Source: Salimicrobium halophilum
Lineage (GTDB): Bacteria > Bacillota > Bacilli > Bacillales > Halobacillaceae
Length of the DNA: 47,223 nt
Direction of reading: 5' to 3'
Assembly (NCBI RefSeq): GCF_900100295.1
Contig: NZ_FNEV01000012.1
Location: 1 to 47,223 of the forward strand
Below are positions 27,577-35,930 of this stretch, one piece after another. Under the pieces are notes generated by a model. It saw only the letters and a program-made list of their open reading frames with translations, was not told the origin of the DNA and ran no database searches. Position 1 is the first letter of the stretch; the number at the start of each line of letters is the position of its first letter. The translations under genes and the position numbers were made by a program.

Positions 27577-27907
27577 CAAAATCACCGTATATGATTTTGT
27601 ATCCGACAGTTTTGGAGTAGATGGATGAAAAAATGGAGCATACTATAAGTTATGAGGCACTTTTGTAGTTGCTTGATGCAATTTCTGTCGGATAACTTCC
27701 TAGGCGGGGTGATTCCGTTCTTCTATTTGTCCAGTTGCGCCATCCAGAAACCGGAGCCATAAGCAGCCTCGCCTTTTTTGGGGAAAGCACTCAAAAGAAG
27801 CCAAGGCTGCTTATGACTAAGGTTTCTACGCGGGATGGCTCCACATTTCATGTCTACTTGTGACTGAAGTTTCTAAGCAGGGTGATCCCGCTTTTCTATG
27901 CTATAAT
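27577..27907 (+). repeat. Cluster of three repeat units before yabM
   Basis: This roughly 400-nt gene-free interval is filled by repeats. CAAAATCA (27577) pairs with TGATTTTG (27592), and TATCCGACAG (27600) pairs with CTGTCGGATA (27685), followed by TTCCTAGGCGGGGTGATTCC. CATAAGCAGCCT (27758) pairs with AGGCTGCTTATG (27804), followed by a unit TGACTAAGGTTTCTACGCGG. After 47 nt that unit is repeated (27861) and ends CCCGCTTTTCTATGCTATAA. The 47-nt unit is shared with 22200. Confidence 0.75.
27899..27907 (+). promoter_or_regulatory. Extended -10 promoter of yabM
   Basis: TGCTATAAT lies at the end of the repeat unit, 20 nt before the yabM start, identical to the pth element. Confidence 0.6.
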
Positions 27908-27926
27908 AAAAGAAAAGGGTTTTGGT

Positions 27927-29438
27927 ATGTCTTCTAAATGGTTGAAAGGTGCTGCGTGGCTTTTCGTGGCAGGGGTTATAGGGAAAGTATTGAGTGCCGG
28001 CTATCGGATCCCTCTTCAGAATCTGGGGGGAGATGTCGGTTTTTATGTATATCAGCAGATCTATCCGATCATCGGAATAGGTATCGTTTTTGCTTTGCAG
28101 GGGATACCCGCAGCTGTGTCTCGGGTTATTGCAGACGGGGCATCCATGTCGATCTCCTCTTTTTACATACCCATTCTCACCTGGCTATCCGCTTTTTTCT
28201 TCGCACTGGCAGCCATCGGCTATGCGAGCGCTTCTTCGATAGCCGGTTTTATGGGGGATGAGCAGTTGACTTCGTCCCTGGAAGCGTCCTTTCTTATCTT
28301 CCTGGTCGTTCCGTTTTTAGCTGCACTGCGCGGAATATTTCAGGGAAAAGAAGATATGAAGACCTCTGCCGTCTCTCAGCTTATCGAACAGTTTGTGCGG
28401 GTCGTCGGGATTCTCATAGCCAGTGCTGCTGCTTATATGATCGGCGATGTCTATCTAATCGGGACAGGAACAGCCACAGCGGTAGTAACAGGTATGGTGC
28501 TTTCCTGTATATATCTGGGCTGGAAATGGAGCAGAAATGCCTTCTCGACGAAGGGCAAGGAGAGCATCCCGCGCTTTTTTTATGTGCGTCGTGTTGTTTT
28601 TTATAGTCTTCTGATAGGTATTAACTACATGCTGATGCTTCTTTTGCAGCTCGCTGATGCCTTCACATTCGTCCCGCTTCTGACGGAGAACGGGTACAAA
28701 GTGGCAGAGGCACGGGAGTGGAAAGGAGTGTATGATCGGGCACAGCCGCTCATTCAGCTCGTGCTCGTCCTTGCTTCCTCCGTCGCTTTGTCGCTATTGC
28801 CGGCAGTCGTACGGGCGGATAATGCGAAGCAGGCGGTAGCTCAGGCGATGACGATCACTTTGTTGATCAGTACGGCGGCGTGTGTCGGGCTTCTCGTTCT
28901 GTTTCCTGAAATAAACCGGCTTTTTTATCTGGATACTTCAGGAACCGGTGTTCTTCGACTGCAAATGGTGAACGTCATCCTGGTTTCCATAGCCGTAACT
29001 TCGGCTTCCGCGCTTCAGGGGCTCGGGTATGTAGGGAAGACGGCTGCTGTAATATGTGGCGGACTTATAGTTAAAGTGATAGGGAACGTAATACTGATTC
29101 CGCACTTCCACGAATATGGAGCGGCTCTGGCTTCTATTTTCGCAGCTGGCTTCATCGTCATCATCCATGTACAATTGCTGAAAAGAAAACTACATAGAAA
29201 CCTATTCATATGGAGGAAGGGACGGCTTCTGCCTGCACTTCTTGGTATGGCAGGGGTGATAGGGATGCTTCAGTCCGTCTACAGTCCGGATAGTCGTCTG
29301 GTGCTGTTGGGATGGGTCCTGGTCTTATCCGGAGCGGGAGCTTTCCTTTACGGCTTTTTGCTGAGGCAATTCCGCACGGTCCCTGACACGGTGGTCCCTT
29401 CCGAATGGAGAAAATGGATAGTGAAGGAGGATTCCTGA
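27927..29438 (+). CDS. yabM: MATE/MOP-superfamily flippase (YabM, SpoVB/MurJ-like)
   Basis: This 503-residue integral membrane protein has about 14 hydrophobic segments across its length and the MurJ/SpoVB-type N-terminus WLKGAAWLFVAGVIGKVLSAGYRIPLQNLGG. Relatives flip lipid-linked cell-wall or polysaccharide precursors. The exact substrate cannot be told from sequence. The ATG at 27927 with AAAAGGG 7 nt before it is used; a longer in-frame reading from 27882 crosses the promoter. It forms an operon with yabN and rqcP. Confidence 0.88.
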   Translation: MSSKWLKGAAWLFVAGVIGKVLSAGYRIPLQNLGGDVGFYVYQQIYPIIGIGIVFALQGIPAAVSRVIADGASMSISSFYIPILTWLSAFFFALAAIGYASASSIAGFMGDEQLTSSLEASFLIFLVVPFLAALRGIFQGKEDMKTSAVSQLIEQFVRVVGILIASAAAYMIGDVYLIGTGTATAVVTGMVLSCIYLGWKWSRNAFSTKGKESIPRFFYVRRVVFYSLLIGINYMLMLLLQLADAFTFVPLLTENGYKVAEAREWKGVYDRAQPLIQLVLVLASSVALSLLPAVVRADNAKQAVAQAMTITLLISTAACVGLLVLFPEINRLFYLDTSGTGVLRLQMVNVILVSIAVTSASALQGLGYVGKTAAVICGGLIVKVIGNVILIPHFHEYGAALASIFAAGFIVIIHVQLLKRKLHRNLFIWRKGRLLPALLGMAGVIGMLQSVYSPDSRLVLLGWVLVLSGAGAFLYGFLLRQFRTVPDTVVPSEWRKWIVKEDS

Positions 29439-30890
29439 ATGGGAAGAATACGAATCATCGGCCTCGGGGCAGGGGATATAGATCAGCTCCCTCTCGGCGT
29501 CTATCGGACGCTGACATCCGGAGAAAACAGAATATTCACGCGTACAATGGATCATCCGGCTGTTCTATCCCTTCAGAGTGAGGGAGTAACATTCAAGAGT
29601 TTTGATGAAGTATATGAGCGCTTCGATTCTTTTGAAGAAGTGTATCGTGCGATTACCGGAGAGTTGCTCGAAGCATCGGAGGCAGCGGATATTTGCTACA
29701 CGGTTCCGGGTCACCCGATGGTTGCCGAACGTACGGTTCAACTTCTTCTCGATCAAAAGGATAGAGAAGTCACAGTTGAGGGAGGCCAAAGTTTCCTCGA
29801 CGATACATTCAAGGCTCTACGGATCGATCCGATTGAAGGGTTGCAGTTCATAGATGCTACCGGTTTTGAAAGAAAAGACGTATCGTATCGTCAGCACACC
29901 CTGTTTTGTCAGGTGTACGACACGATGATCGCCTCTGAAGTGAAATTGACGCTTCTCGAGGATTTACCGGCCGACTATCCGGTAACGATTGTGACAGCAG
30001 CCGGCAGTGAGAAGGAGCGGGTTGAAACGGTCTCCCTGGAGGAACTCGATCGGGAAGTGGTAGTGGATAATTTGACGAGTGTCTACGTTCCGCCGGCAAA
30101 TGCTGAATCATTGAGTCATCAGTTCGGGGAATTACGCCACGTGATTGCCAGGCTTCGCGGGCCTGGAGGATGTCCGTGGGATCAAAAACAGACCCATGCG
30201 TCTCTGAAGAAGTATCTGATTGAAGAAGCGTACGAAGTGATTGAAGCGATCGACTCCGAAGATGACGAGCATCTTGCGGACGAACTCGGAGATGTGTTGC
30301 TTCAGGTGATGCTCCACAGTCAGATAGGAGAAGACGAGGGTTATTTCACCATTGATGACGTCATCCGATCTGTTACGGAGAAAATGATCCGGCGCCATCC
30401 TCACATCTTCGGTGATACGCAGGTACAGACGACCGAAGACGTCAATCGCAACTGGGAAGCCATCAAGCAGGAAGAGAAGCACACCTCGGGACGCGAATCG
30501 CTTCTCGACGGCGTATTGAAACACTCACCGGCACTTCTGCAGGCGATCGATCTCCAGAAGAAAGCTTCCAAAGTCGGATTCGACTGGAATTCAAAGGCAG
30601 CTGTTCTTGATAAAATGAAAGAAGAGTGGGAAGAGTATACGTCTGCCGAGTCGAAACGCGAACAGGAGAAAGAACTCGGGGATTTCCTATTCACTGTCGC
30701 TAACCTTGCAAGGCACGACAAGATTGATGCAGAGCTTGTACTACAGGAAACGAACCGAAAATTCCGCAGGCGCTTCACCTTTTTGGAAGAAGAAGCAGAG
30801 CGCAGCGGTCAACGGTTAGAAAAGATGCCATTAGAGGAATTGGAACAGTGGTGGATCAAAGCAAAAGAGAAGGAGAGAGACGATTTATGA
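29439..30890 (+). CDS. yabN: YabN: tetrapyrrole-methylase-like domain fused to MazG pyrophosphohydrolase
   Basis: This 483-residue two-domain protein has an N-terminal SAM-dependent tetrapyrrole-methylase-like fold (about 1-220; IRIIGLGAGDIDQLPLG, YTVPGHPMVAE). The C-terminal MazG NTP-pyrophosphohydrolase region (about 225-483) shows LRGPGGCPWDQKQTH, EEAYEVIEAID and the EELGD-type ADELGDVLLQV metal site. MazG enzymes clear non-canonical NTPs; the role of the N-terminal domain is unknown. ATG follows the yabM stop directly, with GAAGGAGG upstream, and the stop overlaps the rqcP start. Confidence 0.93.
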   Translation: MGRIRIIGLGAGDIDQLPLGVYRTLTSGENRIFTRTMDHPAVLSLQSEGVTFKSFDEVYERFDSFEEVYRAITGELLEASEAADICYTVPGHPMVAERTVQLLLDQKDREVTVEGGQSFLDDTFKALRIDPIEGLQFIDATGFERKDVSYRQHTLFCQVYDTMIASEVKLTLLEDLPADYPVTIVTAAGSEKERVETVSLEELDREVVVDNLTSVYVPPANAESLSHQFGELRHVIARLRGPGGCPWDQKQTHASLKKYLIEEAYEVIEAIDSEDDEHLADELGDVLLQVMLHSQIGEDEGYFTIDDVIRSVTEKMIRRHPHIFGDTQVQTTEDVNRNWEAIKQEEKHTSGRESLLDGVLKHSPALLQAIDLQKKASKVGFDWNSKAAVLDKMKEEWEEYTSAESKREQEKELGDFLFTVANLARHDKIDAELVLQETNRKFRRRFTFLEEEAERSGQRLEKMPLEELEQWWIKAKEKERDDL

Positions 30891-31150
30891 GATTGGATAA
30901 ATTTTTGAAGAATGCCCGATTGATCAAACGGAGAACACTTGCGAAGGAAGTGGCGGACCAGGGGAGGATCCAGATTAATGGACAGCCCGGCAAAGCAGCC
31001 AGTAAGCTCAAATCCGGAGACGAATTGCGTATTCAATTCGGTCAGAAGATCCTGACGATCGAAGTGAAGGAATTGAAAGAAACCGTTCGAAAAGAAGACG
31101 CAGCGGATCTTTACGAAATCAAAAAAGAAGAACCCGTAAATAAGGACTGA
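30887..31150 (+). CDS. rqcP: Ribosome-associated quality control protein RqcP (YabO)
   Basis: This 87-residue S4-domain protein works with RqcH on split 50S subunits to add C-terminal Ala tails to stalled chains. MRLDKFLKNARLIKRRTLAK and VADQGRIQINGQPGKAASKL define the S4 fold. The ATG overlaps the yabN stop in an ATGA arrangement, with GAGAAGGAGAG upstream. It is also related to Hsp15. Confidence 0.93.
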   Translation: MRLDKFLKNARLIKRRTLAKEVADQGRIQINGQPGKAASKLKSGDELRIQFGQKILTIEVKELKETVRKEDAADLYEIKKEEPVNKD

Positions 31151-31158
31151 GTTCTAAA

Positions 31159-31205
31159 CAGCCCCTTTCTCGCATAGCTTGTACTAGAGAAAGGGGCTGT
31201 TTTTT
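31159..31205 (+). terminator. rqcP terminator that also covers the yabP ribosome site
   Basis: CAGCCCCTTTCTC (31159-31171) pairs perfectly with GAGAAAGGGGCTG (31187-31199), then TTTTTT, directly before the yabP ATG. The second arm contains AAAGGGG, the only ribosome site for yabP. Confidence 0.88.
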
Positions 31206-31490
31206 ATGGAACAGGGACAGACGCCAAAAAAAGAACATTCGATCAACCTGAAGGATAGAAAGACACTCGAGATGACAGGAATCAAAGAAGTGGACAGCTT
31301 TGACAGCGAAGAATTTCTTCTGGAAACGGTACTTGGCTACATGGTGGTAAGGGGACGGGAACTGCAATTGAAGAACTTGGACGTCACGGGCGGAGAGGTA
31401 TCGATCAGCGGCTATATCCAGGAAGTGGCCTATGTAGAGCAGGCGAACGGATCGAAAGAGAAAGGATTCTGGGGACGGATGTTCCAATGA
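31206..31490 (+). CDS. yabP: Sporulation protein YabP
   Basis: This 94-residue YabP/YqfC-family protein is needed for spore cortex formation in B. subtilis. The core LEMTGIKEVDSFDSEEFLLET (31264-31326 region) and LKNLDVTGGEVSISG are conserved. AAAGGGG (31191-31197) precedes ATG but lies in the terminator stem of the upstream operon. The stop overlaps the yabQ start. The family is mother-cell expressed under sigma-E; I do not see a clean sigma-E promoter here. Confidence 0.9.
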   Translation: MEQGQTPKKEHSINLKDRKTLEMTGIKEVDSFDSEEFLLETVLGYMVVRGRELQLKNLDVTGGEVSISGYIQEVAYVEQANGSKEKGFWGRMFQ

Positions 31491-31939
31491 CATTGACCGA
31501 GCAATTTTGGACGATGTTTGCGATGATAGGCGGTGGGGCGGGTGTGGGAGCTTTTACGGATACGTGGCGTACGTGGAGGGTACGTCCATTTGTCCTCGTG
31601 GCAATAGGGGCCGGAATTCTTCAGGGGATGATGATCTTCTGGTTGCTTTATCAGGTGAACGAAGGAATTATACGAATCTATGTATTTCTTGCGCTTGGAT
31701 GTGGATTTGCTTTCTATCAGGCACTTCTTCGTCCTTTTTATTTGGAGTGCCTTTCTTTCGTCACCCGCACCTTCAGAGGGATCATCAAAGTGGTCGGTGT
31801 TCTCCTGCGTCCGTTTCGACGCTTGATTCTCTTTGTTTATCGGCTTGTAAAAAAGGGAATTACTTACATAGCGTGGATGCCTGTGAACAAAGGCTGGCGT
31901 GCTCTTCGGGCGTATGTGAGAAAAATACTACGCAAATAA
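31487..31939 (+). CDS. yabQ: Sporulation membrane protein YabQ
   Basis: This 150-residue protein has three or four hydrophobic segments (about 1-25, 37-60, 62-85, and a C-terminal one near 100-125) and a basic tail, as in the YabQ family needed for cortex assembly. ATG overlaps the yabP stop, so the pair is coupled. At 150 residues it is at the short end for the family. Confidence 0.85.
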   Translation: MTLTEQFWTMFAMIGGGAGVGAFTDTWRTWRVRPFVLVAIGAGILQGMMIFWLLYQVNEGIIRIYVFLALGCGFAFYQALLRPFYLECLSFVTRTFRGIIKVVGVLLRPFRRLILFVYRLVKKGITYIAWMPVNKGWRALRAYVRKILRK

Positions 31940-31951
31940 AAGGATTTATAG

Positions 31952-31979
31952 GTTACAATGAAGAAAAAACATGTATAAT
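31952..31979 (+). promoter_or_regulatory. Candidate promoter of divIC
   Basis: GTTACA (31952-31957), 16 nt, TATAAT (31974-31979). The -35 is weak, the -10 perfect. Confidence 0.4.
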
Positions 31980-32003
31980 GAGTGAAAGGAGGCTTGTGAA
32001 GCT

Positions 32004-32381
32004 ATGAATGAAAAGAAGTCGGTGACGCGGCTGGATTCTACATACATGGATCAGTACGATGCCCATGTAGAGAGACAGGGGAGAAAGAAGAAGCGACTTC
32101 TCCGCCGTCTGGCTTTGTTCGCTTTGCTCACGCTGATCGTAACAAGCTCACTCGCTATTTATCACGTGCAACAACGGATGGTATACGCTGAGAAAAAAGA
32201 GGAATATGAACAGTTGCAGGAAGAGATGGGATCCCTTAAGGAAAGCGAAGAAAACCTGAGGGAAGAGATTGAACTGCTGAATGAAGAAGAGTATGTGCTC
32301 GAGATCGCCAGAAGTAACTATTTCTTCTCCAAAGAAGGAGAAATCATATTTAAACTTCCAAATGAAGAACCTTCATATTGA
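32004..32381 (+). CDS. divIC: Cell division protein DivIC (FtsB family)
   Basis: This 125-residue bitopic septal protein has a basic cytoplasmic N-terminus, one membrane span (about 36-54), an extracellular coiled coil rich in Glu and Leu (about 60-98), and the C-terminal YVLEIARSNYFFSKEGEIIF typical of FtsB/DivIC. It pairs with FtsL and DivIB at the divisome. AAAGGAGG lies about 11 nt before ATG. The stop overlaps the -35 of the yabR promoter. Confidence 0.95.
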   Translation: MNEKKSVTRLDSTYMDQYDAHVERQGRKKKRLLRRLALFALLTLIVTSSLAIYHVQQRMVYAEKKEEYEQLQEEMGSLKESEENLREEIELLNEEEYVLEIARSNYFFSKEGEIIFKLPNEEPSY

Positions 32382-32407
32382 CACTTTTTTTCAAGCTTAT
32401 ATATAAT
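32378..32407 (+). promoter_or_regulatory. Sigma-A promoter of yabR
   Basis: TTGACA (32378-32383), 18 nt, TATAAT (32402-32407). A TATATA at 16-nt spacing overlaps it. Confidence 0.75.
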
Positions 32408-32458
32408 AACTAAGTAGGAAATTCTTTTATCGAACTTTTAAGGAGGAGCATTTTTTTT

Positions 32459-32848
32459 ATGGCCATTGAAGTAGGCAGCAAGTTGCAGGGTAAGGTAACA
32501 GGGATCACTAATTTCGGAGCATTCGTCGAGCTCCCGGAAGGGCAGACCGGCTTGGTTCACATTAGTGAAGTTGCCGATAACTATGTCAAAGACATTAATG
32601 AACATCTGAGTCGCGGGGACGAAGTACTAGTAAAAGTCATTAATGTAGGGGACGATGGTAAGATCGGTCTTTCCATCAAAAAAGCGAAGGAAACTCCAAA
32701 GCGTTCTCAGCCCCAAAAACCTCGTAAGCCGGAAGAATCTTTTGAACAAAAGATGAACCGCTTCATGAAAGACAGTGATGAACGTTTGACGTCACTGAAA
32801 AAGCATACGGAATCGAAACGCGGAGGCCGCGGCTCTAAGAGAGGGTAG
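32459..32848 (+). CDS. yabR: S1-domain RNA-binding protein YabR
   Basis: This 129-residue protein starts with an S1/OB RNA-binding domain (about 4-75; VGSKLQGKVTGITNFGAFVEL, GLVHISEV). A basic, disordered tail (about 78-129, rich in Lys, Arg and Pro) follows. It belongs to the general stress protein 13 family; its exact role is not known. AAGGAGGAG is followed by an A/T spacer of about 10 nt. Confidence 0.92.
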   Translation: MAIEVGSKLQGKVTGITNFGAFVELPEGQTGLVHISEVADNYVKDINEHLSRGDEVLVKVINVGDDGKIGLSIKKAKETPKRSQPQKPRKPEESFEQKMNRFMKDSDERLTSLKKHTESKRGGRGSKRG

Positions 32849-32912
32849 TTTGCTGTCTATGACAATCGAGGAACTATGCAAGACGAAGCCGGAATCGTCC
32901 CGGCGATAAATG

Positions 32913-32961
32913 AAAACGCATGGAAACGGATCTTTGTAATCCGTCTCCATGCGTTTTTTTT
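32913..32961 (+). terminator. yabR terminator
   Basis: ACGCATGGAAACGGAT (32916-32931) pairs with ATCCGTCTCCATGCGT (32939-32954) with one A-C mismatch, then a run of T. Confidence 0.9.
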
Positions 32962-33008
32962 AATGAGATTCAGTTCAGGAGCCATCTCATCAAACGTTAC
33001 TTTAATCT

Positions 33009-33051
33009 AAAAAAACCCCTGTAGAAAATAATTATTTTCTACAGGGGTTTT
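33009..33051 (-). terminator. tRNA operon terminator (bidirectional)
   Basis: The stem AAAACCCCTGTAGAAAAT pairs with ATTTTCTACAGGGGTTTT around the centre at 33031-33032. On the minus strand the run of A at 33009-33015 becomes the T tract behind the tRNA genes. Confidence 0.85.
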
Positions 33052-33057
33052 AAATGA

Positions 33058-33129
33058 TGACCCGTACGGGATTCGAACCCGTGTTACCGCCGTGAAAGGG
33101 CGGTGTCTTAACCACTTGACCAACGGGCC
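33058..33129 (-). tRNA. tRNA-Glu (TTC)
   Basis: Read on the minus strand, the gene begins GGCCCGTTGGTC and contains anticodon loop CTTTCAC (anticodon TTC) and GGTTCGAATCC in the T arm. The acceptor stem closes with ACGGGTC and discriminator A at 33058. No CCA is encoded. The same Met-Glu pair lies between yabR and spoIIE in B. subtilis. Confidence 0.97.
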
Positions 33130-33134
33130 GGGTA

Positions 33135-33208
33135 TGGCGGCGGAGGGAATCGAACCCACGACCTCACGGGTATGAACCGTACGCTCTAGCCAGCTGAGCT
33201 ACGCCGCC
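33135..33208 (-). tRNA. tRNA-Met (CAT), elongator type
   Basis: The minus-strand gene begins GGCGGCGTAGCTCAGCTGGC, with anticodon loop TTCATAC (CAT) and GGTTCGATTCC in the T arm. The first base pair is G-C and the D and T arms are of elongator type, unlike initiator tRNA. No CCA is encoded. It is co-transcribed with tRNA-Glu, 5 nt away. Confidence 0.96.
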
Positions 33209-33229
33209 GTTGTTTTAAGCACAGGGATT

Positions 33230-33258
33230 ATAATACACAATCCTAAAAAAACTGTCAA
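33230..33258 (-). promoter_or_regulatory. Promoter of the tRNA-Met/tRNA-Glu operon
   Basis: On the minus strand TTGACA (33258-33253), 17 nt, TATTAT (33235-33230), about 20 nt before the tRNA-Met 5' end. Confidence 0.85.
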
Positions 33259-33369
33259 CGGTTATGTAGGAAATTTTCATAATCAGAATATTCCGTTTCT
33301 CTTTCTTTGCAGAATAACAGTGAAAAACAGAGAGGAGGCTCATATATTTTGGTACGGCACTCCTCTTAT

Positions 33370-33404
33370 TTTGACAAGGTCCTCAGTTTTCCTGTGGTTA
33401 AATG
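33370..33404 (+). promoter_or_regulatory. Candidate Spo0A-type promoter of spoIIE
   Basis: TTGACA (33371-33376) is followed after 21-22 nt by TTAAAT/TAAATG (33398-33404). B. subtilis spoIIE uses a sigma-A promoter with unusually wide spacing that needs Spo0A. TTTGACA (33370-33376) is one base from the Spo0A box TTCGACA, and TGCAGAA (33308-33314) is a second possible box. Confidence 0.4.
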
Positions 33405-33431
33405 AATAACAGGAAAAAGGAGTGATACGGT

Positions 33432-35816
33432 ATGGCAGAGGTAATAGCCCGCCCCTTCTCACGTCTGAGGAAGAGGGGAATGATCGGGAAACGTGTGAAA
33501 GAGTCTTTTTCATGGGAACTGGCCGGAATTATGGTTCTCGGTTTGTTGTTGAGCCGAGCTGTCATTCTCTCAGTGATGGCTCCGTTTGCTATAGCTTTTG
33601 CCGCGGTGGTCTGGAAGAAAAGAAAGTCCGCGTTTTTACCGGTTGCTGTTGCGATTTCTATTGGCGGTTTTACGTTCAGCATCGAATACGGCGTATTTCA
33701 GGTGGTGGCTCTTGTTTCCTTCATGTTGTTTCACTTTTTTGTGCGTTCACCAAGATGGACGCCTATCGTTGCGGCTGTTTCCTGTCTGACAGCACGGGCG
33801 ATATGGTTTGGACCTTCCTATATGTACGAATGGATGCTTGCCGGTGTCGAAGCACTGTTTTGCCTGCTTCTTGTTCTTATCTTTATGCAGAGTCTCCGCT
33901 TATTATCACCGGATCGTTATTCTCTTACCCTGCGCCATGAAGAAGTCATCTGCTTCCTTATTCTGGTGGCGTCTGTGTTCACAGGAATGATCGGCTGGAA
34001 TATAGCAGGCGTGCAGTTAGCGGAAGTCACGGCTTATGTCCTCTTGTTAATGTTGGCATATGCTGCAGGTGCTGCTATCGGCGCTACGACAGGCGTGGTG
34101 ATCGGCCTCGTATTGAGCCTGGCCCAGGCAGATTACTTGTACCATATGAGCCTCCTCGCTTTTTCAGGGGTGCTTGGAGGCATGCTGAGAGAAGGGGGGC
34201 GCTTCGGGGTAAGTATCGGTTTCCTCATCGGTACGGTATTGATGAGTGCTTATACTCCGGAATACTTATCTTTTTATGATTCTGTGCAAACCGCAGGGGT
34301 GGCTGTCGTTCTGTTCTTTTTGGTTCCCGGGAAAGTGTTGGAGCGACTGGCCGGGTTTATTCCCGGAACGAAGGAGCATGAATTGGAAAGGAATAAGTAC
34401 GTCGAAGAAGTTCGCGACGTCACTGCCAGACAGATAGACAGGTTTTCGAGTGTGTTCAGGACGATCGCTCACAGTTTTAAAAAGGCGGGGGAGGGCAGGA
34501 GAGAGGATGTTGGAATGGAGAAAGATCGCCTGCTCAGTGATGTCACCGCCCACACCTGTCAGCTTTGTTTCAAGAAAGAGAACTGCTGGGTGAAGGAATT
34601 CGGACAGACCTATCAGTTGTTTACGAATCTGGAGAGGGACTTGCAGAAACAGGATGAACTGGAGCCGCTCACTTCCATGTATTTGGAGAAGCACTGTGTG
34701 AAGCCCGAGAAAGTCGTCCGGGTGATGAGGGAAGAAATGACGAAGCACGAAGCCAACCGTCATCTCGTTCATCAAATCACCGAAAGCAGACGTTTTGTAG
34801 CAGAGCAGTTATCCGGTATATCCGAGGTGATGGAGAACTTCTCTGAAGATCTTATGAAAGAAAGGAAGCAGTATGAAGACATAGAGCACAGAATCAAGAG
34901 GCAACTCGATGAAGATTCGATCCGTCTGAAGAAGCTCGATATCTATTCGCTTGAGCGGGGCAATGTAGATATCGAAATGGGGGTGGCTTTTGATGATTAT
35001 CGGGGAGAGGCGGCTAAGCTGATTGCTCCTTACTTATCGGACATGCTTGAGGAAACGATTGTATTGACGAATAAAGCTTCGGAGTCCGGGAGCTCAGGGC
35101 TTTATCATTTTCATTTCACGTCCGCAAAGAATTTCACCGTATCTCCGGGGATTTCTCACATGGCCAAAGGGGGAGGGCTCGTGTCGGGAGACAGTTACGC
35201 GGTCATGGAGGTAGGGAAAGGAAAGCAGATCTTAGCGATCAGTGACGGGATGGGGAACGGGGAAAGGGCTCATGTGGAGAGTGCGGAAGCTCTTCATCTA
35301 TTAAAACAGATGCTTCATTCCGGCCTGAAAGAATCGATGGCACTCGAAACGATCAACTCGATCCTGTCGCTTCGATCGACAGAAGAGATATTCGCCACCA
35401 TGGATATCGCGGTCATCGATCTGCATAAAGCCACTTCACGTTTCATCAAAATCGGTGGCATTCCAAGTTATATCAAAAGAGGGAAGGAGTTAATCAAGAT
35501 AGAAGCGGGAAACCTTCCTATCGGTATTCTTCCGGAAGTGGACGTGGAAACGAAGCAAGTGGAACTGAAAGCCGGGGACCTCGTCATCATGGTAAGTGAT
35601 GGAGTAGTCGAAGGCTTGAAGGGGGTGGGCGACAAAGAAGGATGGCTCGAGGATAGAATCAGGGCTCTCAGGACGAGAGATCCTCAACAGGCATCTGATG
35701 AATTATTGGAACAGGTACTTAGGAACCAGGGAGATCTGAAAGATGACATGACGATTATTGCAGGGAGAGTGGACCACTTTACACCACAGTGGAGTGCGAT
35801 ATCGACAGCACAATAG
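33432..35816 (+). CDS. spoIIE: Stage II sporulation phosphatase SpoIIE
   Basis: This 794-residue membrane phosphatase dephosphorylates SpoIIAA-P and so activates sigma-F in the forespore; it also binds FtsZ at the polar septum. Residues about 25-310 hold ten or so membrane spans, followed by a central FtsZ-interaction region with a Cys-rich motif TCQLCFKKENCW (about 376-388). The C-terminal PP2C domain has metal-binding Asp605 in ISDGMGNG and Asp723 in MVSDGVVEG. AAAGGAGTG lies 8 nt before ATG. Its own terminator follows. Confidence 0.97.
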   Translation: MAEVIARPFSRLRKRGMIGKRVKESFSWELAGIMVLGLLLSRAVILSVMAPFAIAFAAVVWKKRKSAFLPVAVAISIGGFTFSIEYGVFQVVALVSFMLFHFFVRSPRWTPIVAAVSCLTARAIWFGPSYMYEWMLAGVEALFCLLLVLIFMQSLRLLSPDRYSLTLRHEEVICFLILVASVFTGMIGWNIAGVQLAEVTAYVLLLMLAYAAGAAIGATTGVVIGLVLSLAQADYLYHMSLLAFSGVLGGMLREGGRFGVSIGFLIGTVLMSAYTPEYLSFYDSVQTAGVAVVLFFLVPGKVLERLAGFIPGTKEHELERNKYVEEVRDVTARQIDRFSSVFRTIAHSFKKAGEGRREDVGMEKDRLLSDVTAHTCQLCFKKENCWVKEFGQTYQLFTNLERDLQKQDELEPLTSMYLEKHCVKPEKVVRVMREEMTKHEANRHLVHQITESRRFVAEQLSGISEVMENFSEDLMKERKQYEDIEHRIKRQLDEDSIRLKKLDIYSLERGNVDIEMGVAFDDYRGEAAKLIAPYLSDMLEETIVLTNKASESGSSGLYHFHFTSAKNFTVSPGISHMAKGGGLVSGDSYAVMEVGKGKQILAISDGMGNGERAHVESAEALHLLKQMLHSGLKESMALETINSILSLRSTEEIFATMDIAVIDLHKATSRFIKIGGIPSYIKRGKELIKIEAGNLPIGILPEVDVETKQVELKAGDLVIMVSDGVVEGLKGVGDKEGWLEDRIRALRTRDPQQASDELLEQVLRNQGDLKDDMTIIAGRVDHFTPQWSAISTAQ

Positions 35817-35847
35817 TGGAGGTTGGTCTGAGGGGGATGTTTTACAG

Positions 35848-35878
35848 GACTTCGGTGTGTGCACCGGAGTCTTTTTTT
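35848..35878 (+). terminator. spoIIE terminator
   Basis: GACTTCGGTG (35848-35857) pairs with CACCGGAGTC (35862-35871), followed by seven T. Confidence 0.9.
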
Positions 35879-35930
35879 CTATAGATATTCCGGGCAAGTC
35901 GGGAGTTGCGATTTCGATTTTGTTATCCTG

